This document shows positions 1 through 7,309 of a DNA stretch of 64,000 bases, one piece after another. Within the stretch, counting starts at the first letter, position 1. Each line of letters starts with the position of its first letter. This DNA is from Rhodospira trueperi (GTDB taxonomy: Bacteria > Pseudomonadota > Alphaproteobacteria > Rhodospirillales > Rhodospirillaceae). The position numbers and the translations under genes are program-made. The DNA is taken from contig NZ_FNAP01000002.1 of assembly GCF_900101965.1 (NCBI RefSeq), forward strand, positions 1 to 64,000. The letters run 5' to 3'. The notes under the pieces were generated by a model that was given only the letters and a program-made list of their open reading frames with translations, searched no databases and was not told where the DNA came from.

Positions 1-299
1 ACCAGCGTGAGCGTCTTTGCGAGCCCGGTGTCTCCGGGGGGCGTGGCGGCGCCCACCGTGATGGTGATGGCGTCCCACTGCGCGACATCCTCGCTATAGG
101 GGGCGAGGTTGGTCGCCGCGCCTTCGATGAGGAGGGCGCTGCCGTTGATCCGGGGGACGTCGATGGCGTGGGCGGTCAGGTCCAGCCAAGCCGCCGACGC
201 CCGGCTGAACGCCGCCGGCGCCTGGATCGCGCCGGCCTGGAAGAGGGGCGTGATCCCGGCGGACACCGGCACGGATCGCAACGCGGCTTGTGCCAGCAT
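1..299 (-). CDS. phage fibre/spike-like structural protein (partial, C-terminus off the window)
   Basis: An open frame starts with ATG at 299 and is still open at position 1, giving 99 residues of N-terminal sequence. The ATG overlaps the stop of the preceding tail-fibre gene (TGATG), as expected of a translationally coupled phage late operon. The segment 'LLIEGAATNLAPYSED' resembles the 'LL(I/V)EGARTNL..YSED' motif found in phage head-spike and tail-fibre proteins with lectin-like folds. I infer a virion surface protein; receptor specificity and full length cannot be judged because the rest lies outside the window. Confidence 0.6.
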   Translation of the reverse strand, partial: MLAQAALRSVPVSAGITPLFQAGAIQAPAAFSRASAAWLDLTAHAIDVPRINGSALLIEGAATNLAPYSEDVAQWDAITITVGAATPPGDTGLAKTLTL

Positions 300-1543
300 C
301 AGCCCACCCCTCCGACATGCGCGGCGATCAGGTCGGTGCCGTCGTGCGTCAGCGTCACAAGGTCGAACGCCCCGGCCCCCGTCCGCCATGGGGGCGCGGC
401 GCCGCCGAGCCACTTCGCCGCCGTGGCATCGGCCTGCGCGAAGGTCGGTGCGCGGCTGCCGGTGGCGTCCTGGATCAACTTGAGCGTGATTGAATACCCG
501 CGCCCGGCCGGCGGATCGGGCAGCGTGAACGCGGTGTCGTCGGTCAGGGTCAGGCGCCGAAACTCGCCGTCGCCCAGGTCCACGGTGTGCGACGCACCGA
601 CGCTGGCGGCGCCGACGATGAAACGACCGACGGTGTAGTCGACCGTGGCGAGGCGCACACTATCGCCCGGCTGCACGGCGCTGTCGGCCGTCAGGCCCTG
701 CACGGCGGTGGCGTAGTCCGCCGCCTGCGTCGTCGCGGCGGAGCCCAGATCCAGAAGGGTGCGCCCGCCGGCGGCATCGGCGGCGGCCATGAGGGATTGG
801 CCCCACACAGACATGGCGCTTCCGGCCACGACCAGGGCGCCGCCGACGGACACGGTGCCGGTGATGGTCAGGCTGGCGACGGTGATGTCGTCGCCCGGGC
901 CGACGCCATCGCCCGCCCCTCCACCGCCGGAGACGGTGGCCATCCAGGCCGACAGCGCGGCGTCATCGGCCCAGGTTTCCGCCCGCGCGGCAAGGCCTGG
1001 GATTTCACCGGCGACGCCGCTGGCGTCCATGACGGCCGCGATGGCGTCCGTCAGTCCGGCGGTGTTGAGCGGATCGTTCACCAGGGCGGTGGCGGTCGCG
1101 TTCCAGCCCAGGATGGCGCCCGGGGCCGGAGCCGGCAGCGTCAGGTCGGCGTCCTCGCCGGCACCCGGCGCGAGACGCACGGTCCGACGGAGCCCGTCGT
1201 CGAGTTGCTGGTCCACGGCGGTCAGGGTGTCCAGGGCGTCGTTCAGCGCGGCCGCGCGCAGCGGCCCGCCGGCCTGAAAGTCGGTGACCCGCTGGATGTC
1301 CAGGTGACGCACCAGGGTGACCCGCGCACCGCTGGCCGGGGCGCTGGCGAAGGTCACGGTGCCGCCGTCGGACTCTCCGGCGCCGGTCACGGAGAAGCCG
1401 GAGGTCACCCGGGTGTCGTCCAAGTAGACGCGCAGGTCACCCTCGGAGAAGACTGGGAACGGGTAAGGAAACGCGGTCTGTGTCCCGTCCCCCACGTATT
1501 GAATGCGGGGGCGGATATCCCCGATCTGGATGTGCGCGGTCAT
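299..1543 (-). CDS. T7-type tail fibre protein
   Basis: This 414-residue protein has at residues 1-120 the pattern of the phage T7 tail-fibre N-terminal domain ('IQYVGDGTQTAFPYPFPVF', 'LRVYLDD', 'DALDTLTAVDQQLDDGLRR'), which anchors fibres to the podoviral tail. The middle is Ala/Gly-rich. The C-terminal part ('VDLGDGEFRRLTLTDDTAFTLPDPPAGRGYSITLKL') has the look of a beta-structured fibre tip. It follows the internal virion protein gene by 29 bp on the same strand, the usual place of fibre genes at the end of a podovirus late operon. Family assignment rests on the N-terminal motif only. Confidence 0.78.
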   Translation of the reverse strand: MTAHIQIGDIRPRIQYVGDGTQTAFPYPFPVFSEGDLRVYLDDTRVTSGFSVTGAGESDGGTVTFASAPASGARVTLVRHLDIQRVTDFQAGGPLRAAALNDALDTLTAVDQQLDDGLRRTVRLAPGAGEDADLTLPAPAPGAILGWNATATALVNDPLNTAGLTDAIAAVMDASGVAGEIPGLAARAETWADDAALSAWMATVSGGGGAGDGVGPGDDITVASLTITGTVSVGGALVVAGSAMSVWGQSLMAAADAAGGRTLLDLGSAATTQAADYATAVQGLTADSAVQPGDSVRLATVDYTVGRFIVGAASVGASHTVDLGDGEFRRLTLTDDTAFTLPDPPAGRGYSITLKLIQDATGSRAPTFAQADATAAKWLGGAAPPWRTGAGAFDLVTLTHDGTDLIAAHVGGVG

Positions 1544-1572
1544 GCGGGAAGGCTCCGGTAGGGTGGTGGAGA

Positions 1573-2298
1573 TCAGGACAGGCCGCGACCCAGCGCGTCC
1601 AGGCCGGCGTCGACCAGTCCCAGCGCGGCCCGCTGGTTGCTGAGCGTGAGGTCGAGCAGGTCGCGCTGCTCCGCCGCCGTCTGTTGGATCCCCATGGTCC
1701 GCAGGCGGCTGTTCAGCGCGACCTGCCGCTTCCAGATGTCCAGGTTGGACCGGTAGGTGCGATCGGCCGTCTCGTCGGCGGTGGCGTCCCAGTCCGCCGA
1801 GATCCGCGCCCGCGCGGCGTCGCGCCGGGCCGCGGTCTCGGCGCCCAGATCGGCATGGTCGCGGCGCGTTTGTTCCGCCTCGCGCGCCCCCAGTCCGGCG
1901 AGCACGGCCCGCGCCGAGCCGAATCCTGTGTCCAGGCCGGCGTCGGCGAACCGTGCGCGCTGGCTGGCACCGGCGTGACGCAACGCGTCGGCGCGTTCCA
2001 GTTCGGTGCGGGCGAAGGTCCGGTTCAGGGCTTGGATGGCGGCGTCGGTGTCCCGGGCGATGGCCCCGGCTTGCCGGTCGTGCGCCGCCCAGGCGGCGCG
2101 GTTGGCGCTTTCCGCGCTGGCGGCCGTATGCCGGGCGGTGGCCTGGGACTCCGCGTGGGCGGCTTCCGCGCTGGCCTGATTGACCGCGGCGCGCTGGCGC
2201 TGCTCGGCCTCATAGACCTCGTATTGCTGATACTGCTGCCAGGCGGTGCTGGCCGCCTGCAGCGCGAACGGGATGAAGATGGTGGCGAATTGAGCCAT
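1573..2298 (-). CDS. internal virion protein-like, coiled-coil phage protein
   Basis: The start codon at 2298 overlaps the stop of the nozzle gene (TAATG). The 241-residue product begins with a short hydrophobic stretch ('FATIFIPFALQAASTAW') followed by about 120 residues very rich in Ala, Gln, Glu and Arg, predicted to be a long helix or coiled coil, and a leucine-rich C-terminus. Length, composition and position directly after the gp12-like nozzle match gp14-type internal virion proteins of T7-like podoviruses, which are ejected to extend the tail through the cell envelope. The sequence itself carries no diagnostic motif, so the name is by synteny. A much longer frame reading upstream is an overlap with the nozzle gene and is not used. 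Confidence 0.6.
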   Translation of the reverse strand: MAQFATIFIPFALQAASTAWQQYQQYEVYEAEQRQRAAVNQASAEAAHAESQATARHTAASAESANRAAWAAHDRQAGAIARDTDAAIQALNRTFARTELERADALRHAGASQRARFADAGLDTGFGSARAVLAGLGAREAEQTRRDHADLGAETAARRDAARARISADWDATADETADRTYRSNLDIWKRQVALNSRLRTMGIQQTAAEQRDLLDLTLSNQRAALGLVDAGLDALGRGLS

Positions 2299-4202
2299 TA
2301 GTCTGTGACCTTCACTTCGCTGGTGACGCTGAGAACGGTGCAGGGCAGCGGCGCGTCCTGGACGACCCGCCACAGCGGCACCATGGGATCGCGCTGCCAG
2401 CCCAGCGCGCGGATCGACAGATCGCCCGTGACCGGCGTCGGCGGTTGATCGAGCACGGCATGCGATCCCAGCGCCTGGAACGGCTGGGCGCGCGGGCCGT
2501 CGCCGGTGTCCACCCACAGGGCGGCGGTGTCGCGCAGTCGGAAAGTGGCGCGGATCAGCCGGATCAGCGTGCCCGGGCCGCCGCCGCGTCCGCCGTCGAT
2601 GGCCGGCGGCAACGGCGCGATCTCGTGCGTGAAGGGCAGGCCGATGATGACCGCACTGGCTGGACCGTCCAGGGTGACGGAGCCGCCGGAGACGGTCTTG
2701 GTGCCGGCGTCGGCGCCGTCGGCCAGAATGCGCACCGTGCGCCCGTTCAGGTGATCCAGCCCGCTCCAGCTTTGGCGCGGGGTGGTGTCGGATCCCGGCA
2801 ACGCGGCGTCCAGCGGCACATCGGCGTCGAACCGCTCCAGGCCGACCCCGTTTTCGCGGTCCACGGCCACGTAGACCGCGCCGCCGACCTCGGCGACGGC
2901 ATGGATCGCGCCGTCCGTCTCCTGGAGCATCCAGGCGGTGATGCGCTCGGCCCGGTAGTTGGTCATGGTCGCCAGGGTCCCGTCGGCCATGACCACATGC
3001 AGCAACCGGCGCACCGGATCGTAATCCATGTCCACGGGGTCCCGGATCAGGTGCCGCGCCAACAGGGCCAGATCGGCGGCCTGATAGGCCTGCTCCAGAT
3101 CGGTGAACAGGTACTCCCGCAGGTCCCGGCCGGTGGCGCCGACGAACAACGTCGCTCCGTCCACCCGGCGCGGCGGCACGCTGTGCGGCCCCAGGGTACC
3201 GATGCGGGTCTGGCGCGCCGTGGTCACGCTCTTCGGCGTCAGGGGGGCGCCCGCGACCACCCATTCCGCGCCCGACGTGAAGACCTGCAGATCGCTGGCC
3301 GAGAAGACGGCGCGGATGGCGTTGAGCTGATCCGACAGCAGCTCGAACGAGATGGCCTCGTCGTCCAGGCCCTCGCCGGTGTCGAAATTGAACAGGTCGC
3401 CCACCTGGGACATCCAGATGTGGTGCGGCACATCCCGCGATCCGCCGATCACCAAGCGGTTCTTGTGGAAGGTCACGCTGCGGGCGTAGCCATGGGCCGA
3501 CGACAGCGCCTGTTCCACCCACTCGCGGGTGGCGTTGGCGTTCTCGATCTCCTCGTGGATGGTGGCGGCGACCTCGGTACCCGACGTGTATCCGGTGATC
3601 GACACCGGCTTGCCGCGCAGCAACAGGCGCGTGCCCACATGATCCGCCGTGAACACCGCCGACGAGGCGATCAGCGTCACCGACCCCACCGTGCTCGACG
3701 GCGTCAGGCTGATGAGCGGATTGGCGAAGCGGTAATACGGCTCGTAAACGCGGTCACCCTCGGTGGGATAGTCCCAGGTGCGGAGGGTCCAGCTTGTGTG
3801 CGAGGCCCGCGTGATGCGGCGCGGCTCGACCTCCGGATGGACCACCAGAAGCGTGTCCGCCATCTGTGTCCAGGTCAGTTCCGGCAGGTGCGCGGCGGTC
3901 CACGGCGCCACGGTGTGGAAGGCGTAGGTGCCGTCCAGGTACACATCCAGGCGGCCGTCCGTCAGCACCAGAAGGTAGCTCTGCTCGGTGTTGAACTCGA
4001 ACGAGATCAACCGCGCCCGCCCGGGCAGACTGGCGATGTGGCGCAGGCCGTCGCGGCGCGACACACCTCCGGTCGGCCGCAGGAAGACGTTGCGCAGCTT
4101 CGCGGCGCCGTTCACGTAGGCGCGCAGGTCCGAGCGACCGTACAGGTCGGACGACAGTTCGCCGGCCGTGAAGTTGGTCTGGGTCGTGTTGACGCGGGTC
4201 AT
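2298..4202 (-). CDS. phage tail nozzle protein (T7 gp12-like tail tubular protein B)
   Basis: The 634-residue protein starts at the ATG at 4202, which overlaps the stop of the adaptor gene (ATGA). The N-terminus ('NFTAGELSSDLYGRSDLRAYVNGAAKLRNVFLRP' region, ending in a 'GGVSRRDGLRH' motif) is characteristic of the nozzle/tail tubular B family that closes the tip of the short podoviral tail. Repeated blade-like beta segments follow ('RLVIGGSRDVPHHIWMSQVGDLFNF'), consistent with the propeller part of gp12. It is placed between the adaptor and the internal virion protein, the standard T7-like order. An upstream extension to 4619 is an overlap with the adaptor gene and lacks a start signal. Confidence 0.8.
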   Translation of the reverse strand: MTRVNTTQTNFTAGELSSDLYGRSDLRAYVNGAAKLRNVFLRPTGGVSRRDGLRHIASLPGRARLISFEFNTEQSYLLVLTDGRLDVYLDGTYAFHTVAPWTAAHLPELTWTQMADTLLVVHPEVEPRRITRASHTSWTLRTWDYPTEGDRVYEPYYRFANPLISLTPSSTVGSVTLIASSAVFTADHVGTRLLLRGKPVSITGYTSGTEVAATIHEEIENANATREWVEQALSSAHGYARSVTFHKNRLVIGGSRDVPHHIWMSQVGDLFNFDTGEGLDDEAISFELLSDQLNAIRAVFSASDLQVFTSGAEWVVAGAPLTPKSVTTARQTRIGTLGPHSVPPRRVDGATLFVGATGRDLREYLFTDLEQAYQAADLALLARHLIRDPVDMDYDPVRRLLHVVMADGTLATMTNYRAERITAWMLQETDGAIHAVAEVGGAVYVAVDRENGVGLERFDADVPLDAALPGSDTTPRQSWSGLDHLNGRTVRILADGADAGTKTVSGGSVTLDGPASAVIIGLPFTHEIAPLPPAIDGGRGGGPGTLIRLIRATFRLRDTAALWVDTGDGPRAQPFQALGSHAVLDQPPTPVTGDLSIRALGWQRDPMVPLWRVVQDAPLPCTVLSVTSEVKVTD

Positions 4203-4768
4203 CCGCGTGCCTCCACCAGGGGGAAGTGGGACAGGGCGGGCGGTGTGTCCTGCTGGCTGTCGAGCAGGCGGGCCTGCCGCAGGGCGGCCTCGGCCAGCGT
4301 GTGCAGCAACTCGCCGCGACTGGTGCTCTCGGTCAGCGGCAGGCAGAATTCGGCCGCCAGTCGCGCCGACAGCGCCTCGACGAAAAAGGGCGGAAAGGCG
4401 CTTTCGTCGGGGCGGAAGATGTAGGTCAGAAAGACCGCCCCGGCGTCGGTCCACAGCCGGTCCTCGGCCTGGCGGTAGACCAGGCCGGCGCCCCGGCCGG
4501 CCCCGCCCGCCGACAGCGTGCGCAGATGGTCGGCCGGAAGCTGGTAGGCGTACGTGAAGTCCGCCACCGGTGCGGCGGACAGGCGGGCAAGGCTCACTTG
4601 GGCGGTGGCGAACGACCACGGATGGACCGACAACAGGGCGTCGCGCGCCGGCGCGTACAGCGCCTGGGCGACCTCGGCCTCGGCGGTGCCCTCGTCCAGG
4701 CTGGTGATGGGCCGCGCGCCCAGCTTGAGGAGCGCGCGCGAGCAGATGGCAACGGCGGACAGCGGCAT
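4199..4768 (-). CDS. head-tail adaptor (T7 gp11-like tail tubular protein A)
   Basis: I chose the ATG at 4768 because GGAGGG lies 6-7 nt upstream; this gives 189 residues, the usual size for gp11-type adaptors. The sequence opens with 'AVAICSRALLKLGARPITSLDEGTAE', the conserved N-terminal helix of this family, and contains 'HPWSFATAQVSLA' and 'YAYQLPADHLR', which recur in tail tubular A proteins. The protein would form the ring joining the portal to the nozzle. Its promoter-proximal side is unusual: instead of a capsid gene, a chromosomal-type repeat (4826-4912), a terminator and a toxin-antitoxin pair lie upstream. Confidence 0.78.
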   Translation of the reverse strand: MPLSAVAICSRALLKLGARPITSLDEGTAEAEVAQALYAPARDALLSVHPWSFATAQVSLARLSAAPVADFTYAYQLPADHLRTLSAGGAGRGAGLVYRQAEDRLWTDAGAVFLTYIFRPDESAFPPFFVEALSARLAAEFCLPLTESTSRGELLHTLAEAALRQARLLDSQQDTPPALSHFPLVEARG

Positions 4769-4825
4769 GGGGGGCCCTCCGGGGGCTATGATGAGTCTTT
4801 GTTTTTCTCGCCGTAGCGCTCCTGC

Positions 4826-4912
4826 GGGGCGCGCGGCTCCGCGGCTTCGCCGCGCCGGCGTGGTCACGCCGGCCGCCCGACGAAAAGGGTCACCCTTTTC
4901 GTCGGACGGTAC
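4826..4912. repeat. dispersed palindromic repeat, family C copy 1
   Basis: This 87-bp element carries two stem-loops, one GC-rich (GGCGTGGTCACGCC) and one with arms GACGAAAAGGG/CCCTTTTCGTC. It aligns nearly end to end with 56487-56572, 52 kb away beside the hydrogenase genes, with about four bases in five identical by eye. It lies inside the phage cassette, just upstream of the adaptor gene. Confidence 0.6.
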
Positions 4913-4941
4913 AAAAAACCCCCGCCCGGAAGGGGCGGGGG
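4913..4941 (-). terminator. rho-independent terminator of the toxin-antitoxin operon
   Basis: Read on the minus strand, a nine-pair GC stem (CCCCCGCCC/GGGCGGGGG, with a GGAAG-type loop) is followed by TTTTTT. It is 35 bp past the antitoxin stop and would separate the toxin-antitoxin genes from the adaptor gene. Confidence 0.8.
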
Positions 4942-4976
4942 TCGGTCAGGTCTGGGCGTCGGGACGGACGGGCGGG

Positions 4977-5450
4977 TCAGGCCGCCGAGGGTAGGAAGAA
5001 CCGGTCCAGGTCGTTCCGGCGGATGATGATCGGCGTTCCGTCGCGGGGGGCGGCGCAACGCCTTGCCGTGGTTTCGGCGCTCTCGGCTCGCCCGAGCGCA
5101 AGGCGTTCGTTGGAGACCAGACGCAGCACGGCATCGGCGTTCGGATCGATGGGTGTCTCGCCACGCTCCCACCGTCCCACCGTCAATGCTTCCTTCCGCA
5201 GCAGGTCGCCGAGCTCGGCCTGGGTCAGGCCCATTTCCGTGCGAATGGCTTTGACCTCGGCCCCGATCAGCGGCCCGTCGCGTCCGATCAGCGCGCGCAC
5301 GATCAGGCGGTGAAGGGCCTGGACACGGGGCACGACAAGCACCGTATCGCCGTCCTCGTCCACCGTCTCTTCCACACCCTCGACCCAGACGTCGTCCAGG
5401 CCGCATTCGGTGAAGTGGTAGAGATCATCCTGTGTCGTCGATCCAGCCAT
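4977..5450 (-). CDS. XRE/MqsA-type antitoxin with helix-turn-helix
   Basis: The 157-residue protein has a C-terminal Cro/C1-type helix-turn-helix ('RTEMGLTQAELGDLLRKEALTVGRWERGETPID', about residues 68-102), as in YgiT/MqsA-family antitoxins. The zinc-binding CxxC pairs of classical MqsA are not visible. It is encoded 27 bp downstream of a DUF4258 protein on the same strand, a pairing common in type II toxin-antitoxin loci, so the likely role is to neutralise that partner and repress the operon. The C-terminus ('GTPIIIRRNDLDRFFLPSAA') is a plausible toxin-binding tail, which is inference. Confidence 0.72.
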   Translation of the reverse strand: MAGSTTQDDLYHFTECGLDDVWVEGVEETVDEDGDTVLVVPRVQALHRLIVRALIGRDGPLIGAEVKAIRTEMGLTQAELGDLLRKEALTVGRWERGETPIDPNADAVLRLVSNERLALGRAESAETTARRCAAPRDGTPIIIRRNDLDRFFLPSAA

Positions 5451-5477
5451 GACGAGTCTCCGCGCGAACCGTTCCCA

Positions 5478-5846
5478 CTACCCGCTTTCATCCACGAACA
5501 TCACGGTGACGATCTTGACCCGTGTTCGCTCCGGATCAACCGCGACCACCACCCTGATCGTCCGGCCACCGTGATCCTGGATTCTGGCCTCCATCGCATA
5601 GACGAACGACCCTGGACGGTTGCCCGCGACCGGATCCGCATGGACGAACCCGTTGCGGAGGACCGCGAGGACATCGAACGTCGAGATGTCCCGCAGGTCC
5701 ATCCGCTCCAGGGCATGGCGGGTGAACGGAAGATCAAGGCCTGTGCCACCCGCCAACGCCCGGATACGGGCCGTGGCTTGTGCCCGGGTCCATGGGCGCG
5801 CCGACGGCCCACCCCTGCCAGACACGGTCGTTTCATCGCCGGACAC
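5478..5846 (-). CDS. DUF4258-family putative toxin (RelE-like fold)
   Basis: The 122-residue product has the DUF4258 signature: 'FTRHALERMDLRDIS' (a helix with His and Arg), a central 'VFVVAM'-like strand replaced here by 'GSFVYAMEARIQDHGGRTIRVVVAVD', and the terminal strand 'RVKIVTVMF'. DUF4258 proteins are small RNase/RelE-like proteins often paired with XRE antitoxins. No ATG fits the N-terminus; the start is a GTG at 5846 with GGGAG 7 nt upstream. Toxin-first gene order fits HigBA/MqsRA-type loci. Toxicity is inferred from family and context only. Confidence 0.65.
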   Translation of the reverse strand: MSGDETTVSGRGGPSARPWTRAQATARIRALAGGTGLDLPFTRHALERMDLRDISTFDVLAVLRNGFVHADPVAGNRPGSFVYAMEARIQDHGGRTIRVVVAVDPERTRVKIVTVMFVDESG

Positions 5847-5881
5847 AACGGGGCTCCCGGACCGGAAAGCTCAACGCAAAA

Positions 5882-5896
5882 GTATCATGATGATAC
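5882..5896. promoter_or_regulatory. candidate operator palindrome of the toxin-antitoxin operon
   Basis: GTATCA-TGA-TGATAC is a perfect 6-bp inverted repeat with a 3-bp spacer, 36 bp upstream of the toxin GTG in an otherwise short, less GC-rich gap. This is the expected place and form of the autoregulatory site bound by an XRE antitoxin. Binding is inferred. Confidence 0.5.
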
Positions 5897-5936
5897 ATCG
5901 CCGTCGAGGAAATGCGAGGCCGCGATGCGTTCGGTC

Positions 5937-6173
5937 CTACACCGCCGCCACCGTCACCGCCCCGCCCGTGTTCGCGGAGACGCGGTAGAACGCCGCCGCC
6001 GGGGTGCCGTCGGTGTCGGTGTTGCAGACGATGATGTCGCCGAGGCGCACATAGGGCGAAGCCGGGTCGAAATAGTTGGCGCCGGTCACGGCGTCGTCGG
6101 CGGTGGTGTAGTGCCAAAGCGTGAAGCCGTTGCTGTAGCACAGCACGGACAGATCCTGAGGCGCGAAGGCCAT
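5937..6173 (-). CDS. small phage structural-cassette protein, unknown function
   Basis: Starting at the ATG at 6173 this gives 78 residues beginning 'MAFAPQDLSVLCYSNGFTLWHYTT', with later 'SPYVRLGDIIVCNTDTDG'. The sequence is short, acidic and probably all-beta. It is encoded directly downstream of the major capsid gene and upstream of tail genes, where podoviruses and related phages often encode a head-decoration or stabilisation protein; I cannot recognise the family and offer that only as a possibility. About 160 bp separate it from the capsid stop, most of it occupied by a palindromic repeat. Confidence 0.55.
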   Translation of the reverse strand: MAFAPQDLSVLCYSNGFTLWHYTTADDAVTGANYFDPASPYVRLGDIIVCNTDTDGTPAAAFYRVSANTGGAVTVAAV

Positions 6174-6215
6174 GGTCGGGGACTCCTTCTGGAAATGCAG
6201 GTGGACACCGTGGGT

Positions 6216-6316
6216 CGTAGGGTGCACTCGACCGCCGCGAAGCGGCGGGCAGTGCACCGCGCGGCGATCACCGACGAGGCGGATTGCCCAGCTTCGCGGG
6301 GCGGATCCGCCCTACG
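6216..6316. repeat. palindromic repeat 'CGTAGG..CCTACG', family B copy 1
   Basis: The element is bounded by CGTAGGGTGCAC and GGATCCGCCCTACG. It contains internal stems (CCGCCGCGAAGCGGCGG; GGCGGATTGCCC.../GGGGCGGATCCGCC). It shares the edges and the 'GCGGATT...AATCCGC'-type core with 7192-7292. It occupies the gap between two phage structural genes. Confidence 0.6.
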
Positions 6317-6333
6317 GACCCTTGGACCTCGCG

Positions 6334-7155
6334 TTACGAGCTTTCCAGGCAGCGCAGGGAAACGACGCCCTCGGCGTCGATCAGCCGGGCGCCCTGACTC
6401 ATCATGTTGTTGACGAAGTGCGCGGCGCGGTCGCCGTGCCACGTGATGTCGCTCTGCACGTCGGCGCCGATGGCGTGGCCGATGGCCGTCTTGTGGTACC
6501 AGTAGCAGTGCCGAACCGTGCCATTCAGCGTCAGTCCCGAGTGCGGGAACCACAGCGTGCCCAGCCACTTCTTGGCCTGGGTGCCGCGCCACGGCAGGTC
6601 CTCGGCGCCCACATAGTCGGCGTTGGAGAACTCGTCGATCTGCATCAGCTCCGACCACTGCTGCCAGCCGACCACGGCGTAGCGCTCGCCGTCGTCCGGC
6701 ACGTCGGCGGCGCCGAGCCTGCCGAACGCCTCCATGATCTTGGTCAGGGTCAGGGCCGTGGTGCCGTCGAGCGCATGGTTGGTCGAGGTGTCCAACTGGG
6801 TGATGATCAACTCATCGGTCTTGCGGCCGAGCGCATAGGCCCCGGCGTTCACCAGAACCTGACGCTCGTCGATGTTGGTCTTCAGTTCATCGAGCCGGTC
6901 CACCCAGTCACCGGCGTAGTAGTCCTCCAGGTCGCACTCGACCGGGGTGTGGTCCAGATTCATGACCGGAACCATGCCGTGGCGCGCCTTGGTGGACGCG
7001 GTGCCCTTGCCGACCTTCTGGAAGACGGTGGAGGCGCCCTTGATGTTGTCCTTGACGCGCACGGTGTTGCGCAGCTTGGAGCCCATCTGCTGGTAGGCCA
7101 GATGGACGTCGGCCTGGAAATGCTTGATGAACGACTGGTCGATGGTGATCGACAT
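6334..7155 (-). CDS. phage major capsid protein
   Basis: The 273-residue product from the ATG at 7155 ('MSITIDQSFIKHFQADVHLAYQQ') matches the pattern of the 'phage capsid protein' family found in Bordetella BPP-1-like and related podoviruses: 'QMGSKLRNTVRVK', 'HTPVECDLEDYYAGDWVDRLDELKTNIDERQ' and 'WWFPHSGL'-like segments near the C-terminus. It should adopt the HK97-like fold. It follows the scaffold gene by about 150 bp, most of which is a chromosomal-type palindromic repeat, which is unusual for two genes whose products are needed together. Confidence 0.82.
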   Translation of the reverse strand: MSITIDQSFIKHFQADVHLAYQQMGSKLRNTVRVKDNIKGASTVFQKVGKGTASTKARHGMVPVMNLDHTPVECDLEDYYAGDWVDRLDELKTNIDERQVLVNAGAYALGRKTDELIITQLDTSTNHALDGTTALTLTKIMEAFGRLGAADVPDDGERYAVVGWQQWSELMQIDEFSNADYVGAEDLPWRGTQAKKWLGTLWFPHSGLTLNGTVRHCYWYHKTAIGHAIGADVQSDITWHGDRAAHFVNNMMSQGARLIDAEGVVSLRCLESS

Positions 7156-7191
7156 CGGCGGGATTCCTTGTCCTCGGGAGGGATCGAACAC

Positions 7192-7292
7192 CGTAGGGCG
7201 GATTCGACCCGCGAAGCGGGGCAATCCGCCGCGAAGACCGATGCATACGGCGGGTTGCGCCTGCGGCGCGAACCCGCCCTACGGCCCTACGG
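7192..7292. repeat. palindromic repeat 'CGTAGGGCGGATT..', family B copy 2
   Basis: The outer arms CGTAGGGCGGATT and AACCCGCCCTACGG, with inner arms GACCCGCGAAGCGGGG and GCGCCTGCGGCGCG, can fold into a branched hairpin. The right edge 'CCCTACGG' is duplicated in tandem. It separates the capsid and scaffold genes. Confidence 0.6.
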
Positions 7293-7309
7293 CGGAACAA
7301 CGGGCGGGC

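Noticed and set aside
4864-5406. Long alternative frames through the toxin-antitoxin genes.
   Set aside because: They are GC-rich shadows of the antitoxin frame with Arg/Pro/Gly-rich composition and no start signal.
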